DNA of 15,661 nucleotides from an uncultured Frankineae bacterium (lineage in GTDB: Bacteria > Actinomycetota > Actinomycetes > Mycobacteriales > SCTD01): contig CADCUE010000051.1 in NCBI GenBank assembly GCA_902805805.1, forward strand, positions 1 to 15,661. The letters are read 5' to 3'. The notes under the pieces are model-generated. The model was given only the letters and a program-made list of their open reading frames with translations. It was not told the origin of the DNA and did no database searches. Positions 1-7,744 of this stretch are shown piece after piece. The stretch's first letter is position 1, and each line of letters begins with the position of its first letter. Made by a program: the position numbers and the translations under genes.

Positions 1-1208
1 CGGCGGCGGGCTTGGCGCCGCTGCCGCGCAAGGACAAGGACGCCGCCCTGCGGGCGATGGCGGACGCGCTGGTGCGCCGGGCCGACGAGGTGCTCGCGGC
101 CAACGCGCAGGACGTCGCCGCCGGTCGCGAGGGCGGCACGAGCGAGGCCATGCTCGACCGGCTCACGCTCACGACGGCGCGCGTCGAGGCGATGGCCGAC
201 GGGCTGCGCCACGTGGCCACCCTGCCGGACCCGGTCGGCGAGGTCGTGCGCGGCTCGTCGCTGCCCAACGGCCTGGAGCTGCGCCAGGTGCGGGTGCCGC
301 TCGGCGTGGTCGGGATCGTCTACGAGGCACGCCCGAACGTGACCGCGGACGCCGCCGGGCTGTGCCTCAAGAGCGGCAACGCGGTGCTGCTGCGCGGCAG
401 CGCCAGCGCCCACCGGTCCAACCGGGTGCTGGTCGACGTCCTGGCCGACGCCGCGACGGCCGCCGGCATGCCGGTCGACGCCATCCAGCTCGTGCCGGGC
501 ACGGACCGCTCGAGCGTCAAGGAGCTCATGCGGGCCCGTGGGCTGGTCGACGTGCTCATCCCGCGCGGCGGCGCCGGGCTGATCGAGGCCGTCGTCACCG
601 AGTCGCAGGTGCCGGTGATCGAGACCGGGGTCGGCAACTGCACCGTCTACGTCGACGCGCACGCCGACCTCGACAAGGCCGTGGCGATCGCGGTCAACAG
701 CAAGACGCACCGGCCGAGCGTGTGCAACGCCGCGGAGACCCTGCTGGTGCACGCCGACGTCGCGGCGGAGTTCCTGCCGCGAGCGGTGGCCGCGCTCACG
801 GCGGAGGGCGTCACGCTGCACGCGGACGAGCGGGCGAGGGCGTACGACCCGACGTCGGTGCCGGTGACGGACGAGGACTGGGCTGCGGAGTACCTCTCGC
901 TCGACCTCGCCGTCGGCGTCGTCGACTCGCTCGACGAGGCCGTCGCGCACATCCGCCGCTGGGGCAGCGGCCACACCGAGGCGATCGTCACCCGCGACGT
1001 CGACGAGGCCCGGCGCTTCGTGCGCTCGCTCGACAGCGCGGCGGTGATGGTCAACGCCTCGACGAGGTTCACCGACGGCGGCGAGTTCGGTTTCGGCGCC
1101 GAGATCGGCATCTCGACGCAGAAGCTGCACGCTCGCGGTCCGATGGGGCTGCCGGAGCTGACCAGCACCACCTACGTCGTCACGGGCGAGGGGCACGTCC
1201 GGGAGTGA
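1..1208 (+). CDS. proA: Gamma-glutamyl phosphate reductase (glutamate-5-semialdehyde dehydrogenase), 5'-partial
   Basis: This enzyme reduces gamma-glutamyl phosphate to glutamate-5-semialdehyde with NADPH, the second step of proline synthesis, in the cytoplasm. The frame is open to the left edge (first whole codon at 3), and the N-terminal helix typical of the family is incomplete, so the true start lies upstream; the TTG at 12 is probably internal. About 401 residues are visible, close to the usual 415-420. The signature stretch [22 protein letters not shown] is present near 330-385. The catalytic cysteine sits in [11 protein letters not shown] (codon 723-725), and the C-terminal half has the [21 protein letters not shown] block at about 1080-1140. 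proB would be expected just upstream. The last 29 nt overlap the 3' end of the convergent oxidoreductase gene, with no terminator between them. The family call is very secure. Confidence 0.96.
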   Translation, partial: AAGLAPLPRKDKDAALRAMADALVRRADEVLAANAQDVAAGREGGTSEAMLDRLTLTTARVEAMADGLRHVATLPDPVGEVVRGSSLPNGLELRQVRVPLGVVGIVYEARPNVTADAAGLCLKSGNAVLLRGSASAHRSNRVLVDVLADAATAAGMPVDAIQLVPGTDRSSVKELMRARGLVDVLIPRGGAGLIEAVVTESQVPVIETGVGNCTVYVDAHADLDKAVAIAVNSKTHRPSVCNAAETLLVHADVAAEFLPRAVAALTAEGVTLHADERARAYDPTSVPVTDEDWAAEYLSLDLAVGVVDSLDEAVAHIRRWGSGHTEAIVTRDVDEARRFVRSLDSAAVMVNASTRFTDGGEFGFGAEIGISTQKLHARGPMGLPELTSTTYVVTGEGHVRE

Positions 1209-2055
1209 GACCGTCGGCGACCGAGGCGGTCAGCACGGCGTAGTCCTGGCCGGACGCCACGTCGGCCGCCGCCGCCGCGGCCTCCGCGCAGGCGGCGGTG
1301 ACGGGCAGGCCGCCGTGCGAGGCGTCCACCGCGAGCCGCAGGTCCTTGGCCATCAGGTCGACCGAGAACGTCGTGGCGGTGAAGTCGCCGCTGTCGAGCA
1401 TCGAGCGCTTCTGCCCGAGGAACCAGCCGTAGCCGGTCATCGACAGCACCTCCAGCAGCAGGTCGCGGTCCAGGCCGAGCTCGCGGCCCAGGCGCAGCGA
1501 CTCGCCGAGCCCGGCGGCGAGCACACCCAGGCTCTGGTTGAGGCAGATCTTGAGGGCGCTGCCCGCGCCCACCTCGCCGACCCGGCGCACGCGGTCCGGG
1601 GCGCCCCAGAGCGACAGCACGGGCAGCGCGTCGTCGTAGTCGCCCTGCGACCCACCGGCCAGCACCCCCAGCGTGCCGTCGGCCGCCGGGCCGACGCTGC
1701 CCGCCACGGGCGCGTCGACGTAGCGCAGACCGCTCGCGGCGGCAGTGGCGGCGAACTCGCGGGCGGCCTCCGGCCCGACCGTCGTGCTGTCGAGGACCAG
1801 CGTCCCCGGCGGTGCCGCGGCGCAGACCTCCGCGAGCACCTGGCGCACGCTGTCGGGGCCGAACAGCATGAGAGCGACGACCTCGGCTCCGGCCACCGCC
1901 GCACCCACGGACGGCGCTTCGCGGGCCCCCCGCGCGACGAGCGGCGCGGCCTTGCCCGGGGTGCGGTTCCAGACGACGAGGTCGTGCCCGGCGGACAGGA
2001 CGTGGCCGGCCATGAGGACGCCCATGCGTCCGAGACCGAGGAACGCGACTCTCAT
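1180..2055 (-). CDS. NAD(P)-dependent beta-hydroxyacid dehydrogenase family oxidoreductase (3-hydroxyisobutyrate dehydrogenase-like)
   Basis: The product has 291 residues, the usual family size. It opens with a Rossmann dinucleotide-binding loop (GLGRMG, residues 7-12). The substrate-binding signature [22 protein letters not shown] follows at about residues 115-136, and the catalytic lysine is in [10 protein letters not shown] (Lys169). Known members oxidise 3-hydroxyisobutyrate or 6-phosphogluconate, or reduce tartronate semialdehyde or glyoxylate; some are imine reductases. The substrate here cannot be read from sequence. The ATG lies 25 nt after the GH36 stop, so it could be the last gene of the galactoside operon. 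However, TACGGT ends exactly 6 nt before the ATG, which suggests its own leaderless transcript. The 3' end overlaps proA tail to tail by 29 nt. The fold is secure; the role is open. Confidence 0.88.
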   Translation of the reverse strand: MRVAFLGLGRMGVLMAGHVLSAGHDLVVWNRTPGKAAPLVARGAREAPSVGAAVAGAEVVALMLFGPDSVRQVLAEVCAAAPPGTLVLDSTTVGPEAAREFAATAAASGLRYVDAPVAGSVGPAADGTLGVLAGGSQGDYDDALPVLSLWGAPDRVRRVGEVGAGSALKICLNQSLGVLAAGLGESLRLGRELGLDRDLLLEVLSMTGYGWFLGQKRSMLDSGDFTATTFSVDLMAKDLRLAVDASHGGLPVTAACAEAAAAAADVASGQDYAVLTASVADGLTPGRAPRP

Positions 2056-2061
2056 GGGCGA

Positions 2062-2067
2062 ACCGTA
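2062..2067 (-). promoter_or_regulatory. Candidate -10 box for leaderless transcription of the oxidoreductase gene
   Basis: On the minus strand TACGGT fits the actinobacterial TANNNT -10 form and is followed by 6 nt and then the ATG at 2055. Transcription would therefore start at or very near the start codon, with no Shine-Dalgarno sequence. No recognisable -35 is seen at 17-18 nt. The spacing matches the nadD promoter in this window. Prediction only. Confidence 0.4.
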
Positions 2068-2080
2068 GGCCCCGGCCCGC

Positions 2081-4234
2081 TCAGCCGGCGTCAGCGGCGC
2101 GCAGCTCGACCAGCACCGCCTGCTCCGGGTTGAGCACCGGCAGGCGCAGCCCGGCGACGGCGAGGGCCCGGCCGGTGAGGACCACCGCGCCGGCCGACCA
2201 CCACGGCGGGTCCGACCGCGCGACGCCCTCGTGCCCGCCGGCGACCGGCAGCGGCGTCACGCGGTAGCGGCGGTCCGGGTCGAGCCCGGGCAGCAGGGCT
2301 GCGCCCGGGACCTCGTGCGGGGACGTCGTGAGCTGGACGTAGCAGAACACCGCCGCGCTGCGGTCCGCCGCCACGACGCCGTGCAGCTGCGCCGACGGGT
2401 CGGGCAGGTCGGCGTGCACCACCCGGCCGCTGTGCAGCAGGGGGCGCAGGCGCTGGTAGGTGCGCACGGCGTCGCCGAGCAGCGCCCGCTCCCGGGCGTC
2501 GGTGGTCGTGATGTCCCACTCGAAGCCGAAGGAGCCGAACAGCGCCGTCGCGACCCGGAAGGACAGCCCGGCGGTCCGGCCGGTGGTGTGGGCGTGCGGC
2601 GGGCCGACGTGGGACCCGACGAGCTCGGGCGGCAGCAGCAGGGAGGTCCAGCGCTGGATGCTCTGGCGCTCGAGCGCGTCGTTGGCATCGCTGCCCCAGA
2701 CCCGGTCGGTGCGCTCGAGGATCCCGAGGTCCACGCGGCCGCCGCCGGCGGAGCAGCTCTCGATCTCGACGCCCGGGTGGCGCGCGCGCAGCGCGTCGAG
2801 CAGCCGGTAGACCGCCAGCGTCTGGGCGTGCACGGCCGGCCGGCCGTCGCGGTCGGCGGCCTCCACCAGGTCGCGGTTGTGGTCCCACTTGAGGTAGGCG
2901 ATCTCGTCCGCGGTGAGCAGCGCGTCGAGTCGCTCGAGGATGTGCTCCCAGGCCTCGGGCACCGTCAGGTCCAGCACCTGCTGGTGGCGCCACGGCGGTG
3001 GCAGCCGCCCGGGGACGCCGAGGATCCAGTCCGGATGGGCCCGGACCAGGTCGGAGTCGACGTTGACCATCTCCGGCTCGACCCACAGGCCGAACTCCAT
3101 CCCGAGCGAGCGCACGTGCGAGACGAGCGGCGTCAGGCCGTCGGGCCAGACCGACTCGTCGACGTACCAGTCACCGAGACCGGCGGTGTCGTCGCGGCGG
3201 CCGCGGAACCAGCCGTCGTCGAGCACGAAGCGCTCGACACCGATCTCGGCTCCCACGTCGGCGAGCGCCGTCAGGCGGGCGAGGTCGTGGTCGTAGTAGA
3301 CGGCCTCCCAGGTGTTGAGCACGACCGGTCGGGGGCGGTGCGGGTGGTGCGGCCGCGCCCGCAGGAAGGCGTGGAAGGCGTCGCCGATGCCGTCCAGCCC
3401 GCTCCCGGACCACGCGGCGAAGACCTCGGGGGTCTCGTAGGACTCGCCCGGCCCGAGCACCACCTCCCCGGCGGTGAGCAGCTCGGCGGCCCCGATGACC
3501 GGCCGGCCGTCGGACCCGCGCTCGGCCCACAGGCGGCTGTCGCCGCTCCAGCCCAGGTGGATGCCCCAGACCTCGCCGGAGCGGTTGCCGAAGCCGGCGG
3601 TCCCGGCCGCCAGGACCAGGCTGGTGTCGAACCCGGTGCGGCCCCGGCGCTGCTCCCGCACGAACGCGCCGTGCACGAAGGGGTGCCGCTGCGGGGCGCG
3701 CTCGCGCAGCCAGCGGCCGGTCAGGTCGTGCAGCTCGACGGCGCGGGCGGGCACCGGCAGGACGGTGGCCAGCTCGTCGAGGGCGTACGGCTCCGCGCCG
3801 TCGTTGCGCAGCGTCGAGCGCAGCTGCAGCAGTCCGCCGTCGTGCAGGCGCAGCCGCACCCGGACCGACAGCTGGGCTCCCGGGTCGCAGGCCTCGACCG
3901 CCAGGCCGCCGTCGCCGTCGGCGTGGACGCGCTCGAGGCGCCAGGCGGTCGAGAAGTCGCGGCCGCCGCGGCTGCCGGACAGTCCTGGTCGCCCGCGGTA
4001 GCCGGCGGAGCGCTCGGGCAGCAGCGACACGGGGACGGGGACGTCCAGTGCCGACTGAGCCACGGCCGGATCCGCGGCGTCCACGACCGCGGCCAGGTCG
4101 TCGGGGGAGGCGTCGCCGAGGTCGGGGCCCCAGTGCACGACCGCAGGCAGCCCCGGTCCGCGGGTGTCGAGCAGCAGGCTGACGCCGGAGCGGCGCAGGT
4201 GCACCCGCCCCGCGCCGCCGTCCCGCGACGTCAT
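2081..4234 (-). CDS. Alpha-galactosidase, glycoside hydrolase family 36
   Basis: This retaining exo-glycosidase removes terminal alpha-1,6-galactose from raffinose-family sugars, melibiose or galactomannan fragments. It has 717 residues, matching the long GH36 group I type: an N-terminal beta-sandwich (about 1-300), a central barrel and a C-terminal beta-domain. The barrel shows VLNTWEAVYYD, a VLDDGWFRGR motif, GLWVEPEMVN, and KWDHNRDL with the expected nucleophile Asp451. ESCSAGGGR and then GSDANDALER follow; Asp516 is the expected acid/base. Most GH36 enzymes have KWDMNR and SDNTDA at these places, so this is a mild variant. There is no signal peptide, so it should act in the cytoplasm on imported oligosaccharides. 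Its ATG overlaps the stop of the upstream permease (ATGA), indicating translational coupling in the transporter operon. The family is secure; the exact substrate is inferred. Confidence 0.95.
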   Translation of the reverse strand: MTSRDGGAGRVHLRRSGVSLLLDTRGPGLPAVVHWGPDLGDASPDDLAAVVDAADPAVAQSALDVPVPVSLLPERSAGYRGRPGLSGSRGGRDFSTAWRLERVHADGDGGLAVEACDPGAQLSVRVRLRLHDGGLLQLRSTLRNDGAEPYALDELATVLPVPARAVELHDLTGRWLRERAPQRHPFVHGAFVREQRRGRTGFDTSLVLAAGTAGFGNRSGEVWGIHLGWSGDSRLWAERGSDGRPVIGAAELLTAGEVVLGPGESYETPEVFAAWSGSGLDGIGDAFHAFLRARPHHPHRPRPVVLNTWEAVYYDHDLARLTALADVGAEIGVERFVLDDGWFRGRRDDTAGLGDWYVDESVWPDGLTPLVSHVRSLGMEFGLWVEPEMVNVDSDLVRAHPDWILGVPGRLPPPWRHQQVLDLTVPEAWEHILERLDALLTADEIAYLKWDHNRDLVEAADRDGRPAVHAQTLAVYRLLDALRARHPGVEIESCSAGGGRVDLGILERTDRVWGSDANDALERQSIQRWTSLLLPPELVGSHVGPPHAHTTGRTAGLSFRVATALFGSFGFEWDITTTDARERALLGDAVRTYQRLRPLLHSGRVVHADLPDPSAQLHGVVAADRSAAVFCYVQLTTSPHEVPGAALLPGLDPDRRYRVTPLPVAGGHEGVARSDPPWWSAGAVVLTGRALAVAGLRLPVLNPEQAVLVELRAADAG

Positions 4235-5163
4235 CCCTTGGTCGCGCCGAGCGTCAGCCCGCCGATGAACTGCTTCTGCAGCAGGAAGTAGATCAGGACG
4301 GTGGGCAGCGCCACGAGCAGCGAGCCGGCGGCCACCAGGTTGTTGTCGATGAAGAACTGGCCCTGCAGGTTGTTCAGCGAGGACGTGATCGGCCGCTTGT
4401 CACCGCTGACCATGAGCACGAGCGCCCAGAAGAAGTCGTTGTAGATCCAGGTGAACTCGAGCGTGGCCAACGCCGCGAGCGGCGCCCGGCACAGCGGCAG
4501 GGTGATCTGCCAGTACTGCCGCCAGGCGGAGGCGCCGTCGACCCGGGCCGCCTCGGTGAGCTCGTGCGGCAGCGTCTTCATGTAGTTGCTGAGCACGAAC
4601 GTGCAGAAGCCGATCTGGAAGGCGATGTGGATGAGGATGATCCCCCAGTAGGAGTCGAACAGCGTCCCCGAGTCGCTCATCCACTCGGGCAGCGGCACGG
4701 TCCGGTAGAGCCGGTACAGCGGCGTGATGATCGACTGCTGCGGCAGCAGGTTGCCTGCCGTGAACAGCATGAGCAGCGCGATCTGGCCGCGGAACTGGAA
4801 GCGGGAGACGACGAAGGCGACCATCGACGACAGGAACAGGATCAGCAGCAGCGACGGCACGACGATGATCATCGTGTTGGTGAAGTGGTGGAGCATGTCG
4901 CCCTGCTCGAACGCCTTGCGGTAGTTCTCGAAGGTGAGCGCCTCGGCGAGGGAGACGTAGCCGTTGCGGGCCGTCTCCTCGTACGGCCGCAGCGAGGTGT
5001 AGGCGGCCCACAGCAGCGGCAGCAGCCAGGCGGCGCTGACGAGGACGAGCACGGTGTGCAGGACCACGCGCCCGGGTCGCAGGCGGCGGTTGTCGTCGCG
5101 CCGGCTCGGGCGGCCGGGGCCGCTGGGGCTCGTCTGCGACGTCGAGGTCGCGACGGCGGTCAC
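4231..5163 (-). CDS. Sugar ABC transporter permease, MalG/MsmG type
   Basis: This is one of two inner-membrane subunits of a carbohydrate importer of the CUT1 class. I chose the GTG at 5163 (VTAVATS) because it overlaps the stop of the preceding permease as GTGA. That gives 310 residues; the longer open frame upstream is only a shadow of the neighbours. The N-terminal 30 residues are polar and rich in Ser, Pro and Arg. Then follow a first helix (VLHTVLVLVSAAWLLPLLWA) and about five more hydrophobic segments. The EAA loop that docks the ATPase is TEAARVDGASAWRQYWQITLP (Glu204 onward). The C-terminus reads FIGGLTLGATKG, as is usual for MalG-type subunits. The stop overlaps the ATG of the GH36 gene. 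The substrate is inferred from the neighbours. Confidence 0.94.
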   Translation of the reverse strand: MTAVATSTSQTSPSGPGRPSRRDDNRRLRPGRVVLHTVLVLVSAAWLLPLLWAAYTSLRPYEETARNGYVSLAEALTFENYRKAFEQGDMLHHFTNTMIIVVPSLLLILFLSSMVAFVVSRFQFRGQIALLMLFTAGNLLPQQSIITPLYRLYRTVPLPEWMSDSGTLFDSYWGIILIHIAFQIGFCTFVLSNYMKTLPHELTEAARVDGASAWRQYWQITLPLCRAPLAALATLEFTWIYNDFFWALVLMVSGDKRPITSSLNNLQGQFFIDNNLVAAGSLLVALPTVLIYFLLQKQFIGGLTLGATKG

Positions 5164-6104
5164 GTCTCGTCCTTCCGGAAGGTCTGGGCGAGGTAGACGA
5201 CGATGAAGCTCAGGGAGATGACGAGCAGGATCACCGCGATGGCCGACCCGAAGCCGATCCGGCTCGCCTCTCCGATGATGTTGTTGGTGACCAGCACCGA
5301 CAGCAGCTCGAGCCCGTTGCGACCGCGGTTGATGATGTAGACGAGGTCGAAGGCACGCAGGGACTCGATGACGGTCACCACGAGCACCACGACGTTGATC
5401 GGGCGCAGCGCCGGGAAGACGACGTGCCGGAAGGTCTGCACCTCGGTGGCGCCGTCCATCTTGGCCGCCTCGCGCTGCGCCATGTCGACGCCCTTCAGGC
5501 CGGCGAGGTACAGCACCATGATGTAGCCGACGTGCCGCCAGGACGCGGCGACGAGGACGGCGTAGATGTTGACCTTGTCGTTGCCGAACCAGTCGACGTT
5601 CGAGTCGAACAGGTTGTTGATCAGGCCCTGGTCCGGGCTGTAGATCAGCTGCCAGATGAACCCCACCAGTGCCAGGGACAGCACGACGGGCAGGTAGAGC
5701 GCGCTCTGGTAGAAGCGCGACCCCCGGATCTCCTTGTCGAGCAGGACCGCGAGCACCAGCCCGAGGGGCGAGGCGATGAACAGGAACACGGCGAGCCAGA
5801 GCAGGTTGTTCTGCACCGCCGGCCAGAACGGCGGGTAGATCGTCGCGATCTGCTCGTAGTTGTCGATGCCGACCGGCTCGATCGTGGCCAACCCGCCGAT
5901 GCCGTTCCACCGGGTGAAGGACAGGACGACGGACAGCAGCGCCGGCACCCACACGAGCAGGATGTGGATCGTCGCCGGGATCCCGGCCATGAGGATGAGG
6001 ATGCGGCGGTCCCGGGGTGAGAAGCTCCGGGACCCGCCCCGGCGGCGGGGCGCCGCCACCGGGGCCGTGTCCGCCGGGACCGCCGGCGGCGTCGCCACGC
6101 TCAC
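5160..6104 (-). CDS. Sugar ABC transporter permease, MalF/MsmF type
   Basis: This is the partner permease of the CUT1 importer. The start is taken as GTG at 6104 (VSVATPP), 8 nt after the stop of the binding-protein gene, giving 314 residues; a GTG two codons later (6098) is equally possible. A Pro/Ala/Arg-rich cytoplasmic tail of about 30 residues precedes the first helix (LILMAGIPATIHILLVWVPA). Six membrane segments are apparent. The EAA loop is REAAKMDGATEVQTFRHVVFP (Glu212 onward). The large periplasmic-side loop between helices 1 and 2 (TRWNG...YPPFWPAVQNN) is typical of MalF-like sugar permeases. It is coupled to the next permease by a GTGA overlap. No ATPase gene lies in the operon, which is common for actinobacterial sugar importers served by a shared MsiK-type ATPase. 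Confidence 0.94.
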   Translation of the reverse strand: MSVATPPAVPADTAPVAAPRRRGGSRSFSPRDRRILILMAGIPATIHILLVWVPALLSVVLSFTRWNGIGGLATIEPVGIDNYEQIATIYPPFWPAVQNNLLWLAVFLFIASPLGLVLAVLLDKEIRGSRFYQSALYLPVVLSLALVGFIWQLIYSPDQGLINNLFDSNVDWFGNDKVNIYAVLVAASWRHVGYIMVLYLAGLKGVDMAQREAAKMDGATEVQTFRHVVFPALRPINVVVLVVTVIESLRAFDLVYIINRGRNGLELLSVLVTNNIIGEASRIGFGSAIAVILLVISLSFIVVYLAQTFRKDET

Positions 6105-6112
6105 GTCGCGAC

Positions 6113-7459
6113 TCAGTCCACGAAGATCGTCTTGGCCTGCTCCTGCAGCGACTTGGTGACACCGTCGACGTCCTTGGGGTTCTTGAGGAACTCCTGGATC
6201 GCCGGGATGACGACCGGGCTGGCGAAGTCCGGTCGGGTGTCGCGGTCGAGGAACTGCGCGATGTTCTTCGTGGAGCCGATGATCTCGGCGGCCTTCTTCT
6301 GCAGCGGGCTGTAGCCCTCCGTCGAGGCGTCCTCGGCCGCCGCGATCACGCTCGGGTTGGTCTTGACGTACTGGTCCTGTGCCGCCCCGGTGCCCAGGAA
6401 GGCCAGCAGGGCCTTGGCGCCGGCCTCGTTCTTGGGCTCGGCCGCCATCATGAAGCCGTCGATCGGGGCGTCGATCGAGTCGGTCCCGAACTCGGGGTTG
6501 ATCTCCGGGAACGGGAAGAAGTCGACGTCCGCGCGGTCGGCCTCCGGCACCTGCTCGGCGACGAAGGACCCGAGCAGGTAGGTGCCGCTCTTCTTGTTGT
6601 TCCAGTTCTGCGCCGCCTCCTGCCAGGTGCGGCCGAGGGCGTTCTCCTCGTGCAGCGGCAGCAGTCCTCGCCAGGTGTCGAAGACCTCCTTGACCTTCTT
6701 GTCCTCCCACGACTCCTTGCCGTTGAGCAGGTCGATGTGGAAGTCGTAGCCGTTGATGCGCATGTTCAGGGCGTCGAAGGTGCCCATGGCCGGCCAGCCG
6801 TCCTTGTCGGCGAAGCCGATCGGGGTCAGGCCGTCCTTCTTCATCTGCGCCCCGAGCGTCTTGTACTCGTCGAGCGTCTTCGGCACCGCGTAGCCCTTCT
6901 CCTCGAACAGGCTCTTGCGGTAGAAGACCGCCCACGGGTAGGTGGTGGCCGGGATGAAGTACTGCTTGTCGTCCTCACCGGTCGACGCGGCCTTGAAGGA
7001 GTCCGCGAGCGGCAGGCCCTTCTCCCAGACGTCGGAGATCTCACCGGCCAGGCCCTGCTTGGCGAAGAAGTTCATGCGGTTGCCGGCGAACCAGGTGAAG
7101 ACGTCGTCCGGCTTGCCCTGCAGGTAGTTGTTGATCTGCTCCTGGAAGGTGTTGTGGTCGACCGTGTTGACCTTCACGGTCACGCCGCTGTTCTCGCTCT
7201 GGAAGGCGTCGAGCATCGCCTGCAGCGCCGTCTTGGGCACCTCGTCCGACGCGTTGGAGCCCAGGCTGACCGTCCCGCTCGGCTTGCCGTTCCCGCCACC
7301 CGTCGAGGTGGCGGTGTCCTCCCCGCCGCAGGCGCTGAGCAGGCCGCCGCTGCCCAGAGCGGCGGCACCGAACAGCGCCGCCTTGAGCACGCGGCGCCGG
7401 TCGAGCTCGGCGTTCTGCCAGCTGCGCAGCGGAGAGGGACCGGACGAGGTGCGGGGCAT
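6113..7459 (-). CDS. Extracellular sugar-binding lipoprotein of an ABC importer (solute-binding protein family 1)
   Basis: This 448-residue protein would capture oligosaccharides outside the membrane and hand them to the two permeases. The ATG at 7459 is preceded by GGAGG at 5-nt spacing, and starting here gives a complete export signal. That signal has a twin-arginine-like motif RRRVLKA (residues 21-27), a hydrophobic stretch and the lipobox LSACGG with Cys44 as the lipidated residue. A low-complexity Gly/Thr/Ser linker follows. The mature part begins GTVSLGSNASDEVPKTALQAM and has the family-1 layout, including VFTWFAGNRMNFFAKQG, YPWAVFYRKSLFEEKG and GFMMAAEPKNEAGAKALLAF. In-frame codons extend far upstream to 8239 but run through the promoter and the divergent gene, so they are rejected. 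Neighbouring GH36, GH42 and galK imply alpha- and/or beta-galactosides as ligand (inference). Confidence 0.94.
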   Translation of the reverse strand: MPRTSSGPSPLRSWQNAELDRRRVLKAALFGAAALGSGGLLSACGGEDTATSTGGGNGKPSGTVSLGSNASDEVPKTALQAMLDAFQSENSGVTVKVNTVDHNTFQEQINNYLQGKPDDVFTWFAGNRMNFFAKQGLAGEISDVWEKGLPLADSFKAASTGEDDKQYFIPATTYPWAVFYRKSLFEEKGYAVPKTLDEYKTLGAQMKKDGLTPIGFADKDGWPAMGTFDALNMRINGYDFHIDLLNGKESWEDKKVKEVFDTWRGLLPLHEENALGRTWQEAAQNWNNKKSGTYLLGSFVAEQVPEADRADVDFFPFPEINPEFGTDSIDAPIDGFMMAAEPKNEAGAKALLAFLGTGAAQDQYVKTNPSVIAAAEDASTEGYSPLQKKAAEIIGSTKNIAQFLDRDTRPDFASPVVIPAIQEFLKNPKDVDGVTKSLQEQAKTIFVD

Positions 7460-7464
7460 GGACG

Positions 7465-7469
7465 CCTCC
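7465..7469 (-). promoter_or_regulatory. Ribosome binding site of the binding-protein gene
   Basis: GGAGG on the minus strand, 5 nt before the ATG at 7459. It settles the start in favour of the complete Tat lipoprotein signal rather than upstream in-frame codons. Confidence 0.75.
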
Positions 7470-7504
7470 AGGGCGCGATCGGGGATCGGCGACAGCGGCC
7501 GAGG

Positions 7505-7538
7505 CACGTGTCGGGAAGCCAACAGGAACGGACACGTG
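7505..7538. repeat. Inverted repeat CACGTGTC-N18-GACACGTG, candidate operator
   Basis: The left arm is 7505-7512 and the right arm 7531-7538, perfect over 8 bp. Each arm contains the CACGTG palindrome. It lies just downstream of the predicted transcription start of the binding-protein operon, a place where a bound repressor would block elongation. It could also form a stem in the 5' leader RNA of that operon. Confidence 0.5.
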
Positions 7539-7552
7539 GTGATCAGCATCAC
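7539..7552. repeat. Inverted repeat GTGAT-CAGC-ATCAC over the -10/start region, candidate operator
   Basis: The 5-bp arms at 7539-7543 and 7548-7552 are separated by 4 nt. The right arm coincides with the -10 box of the minus-strand promoter and the left arm with the predicted transcription start. It directly abuts the larger repeat at 7505-7538. Confidence 0.4.
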
Positions 7553-7576
7553 ACTGGGGTCGGGGCAGCCTGTCAA
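7548..7576 (-). promoter_or_regulatory. Promoter of the ABC importer / GH36 operon
   Basis: On the minus strand a perfect -35 box TTGACA (7576-7571) is followed by exactly 17 nt and a -10 box TGTGAT (7553-7548, 4 of 6 to TATAAT, with the key T at position 1 and AT at the end). The start of transcription would be near 7541, giving a leader of about 80 nt. This is an unusually consensus-like housekeeping promoter for such GC-rich DNA, which suits a gene set controlled by a repressor. Confidence 0.65.
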
Positions 7577-7597
7577 GGGCAGCGAGGTCACGACTGA

Positions 7598-7625
7598 GCA
7601 CGTCGAGAACTTGCGCACGACGTGC
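7598..7625. repeat. Inverted repeat GCACGTCG-N12-CGACGTGC with an inner perfect palindrome
   Basis: The left arm is 7598-7605 and the right arm 7618-7625. The right arm is itself part of the perfect odd palindrome GCACG-A-CGTGC at 7615-7625. It lies upstream of both promoters (about 22 nt from the minus-strand -35 and 40 nt from the plus-strand -35), so one protein could affect both directions. It shares the CACGT core with the repeat at 7505-7538. Confidence 0.45.
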
Positions 7626-7664
7626 AAGGACCGGGTCGGCCGCTGTCGAGCTTGTCCGGAACTG

Positions 7665-7694
7665 TTGACTTCTGTGCGGCGGGAGCGCGACAGT
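7665..7694 (+). promoter_or_regulatory. Candidate promoter for GH42-deoR-galK
   Basis: TTGACT (7665-7670, 5 of 6 to the -35 consensus) is followed by 18 nt and GACAGT (7689-7694), which has the conserved A at position 2 and T at position 6. The start would lie near 7701, about 44 nt before the ATG. It is weaker than the opposing promoter. Prediction only. Confidence 0.4.
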
Positions 7695-7744
7695 GCACGC
7701 CCTGGCCGCTGCTGCCGCGGCGGCCCCTGCCCGGGGGCGAGCGG

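Larger units (their letters stand above)
7460..7744. other. Divergent intergenic control region of the galactoside locus
   Basis: This 285-nt gap separates the transporter/GH36 operon (minus strand) from GH42-deoR-galK (plus strand). It is the longest non-coding stretch in the window and is visibly less GC-rich than the genes. It holds a strong minus-strand promoter (7548-7576), a weaker plus-strand promoter (7665-7694) and at least three inverted repeats (7505-7538, 7539-7552, 7598-7625). In-frame ORF extensions of both flanking genes enter it but lack proper signals. The DeoR-type protein encoded at 9699 is the nearest candidate to bind here. Confidence 0.7.

Noticed and set aside
2231..4291. 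A 686-codon open frame on the plus strand opposite the GH36 gene
   Set aside because: Low-complexity, Ala/Gly/Val/Arg-rich translation with no domain; it mirrors GH36 codons. Long antisense frames are normal in very GC-rich DNA.
6105..6935. Upstream extension of the first permease frame
   Set aside because: It overlaps the binding-protein gene in another frame with Arg/Gly-rich sequence; the family start is at 6104.
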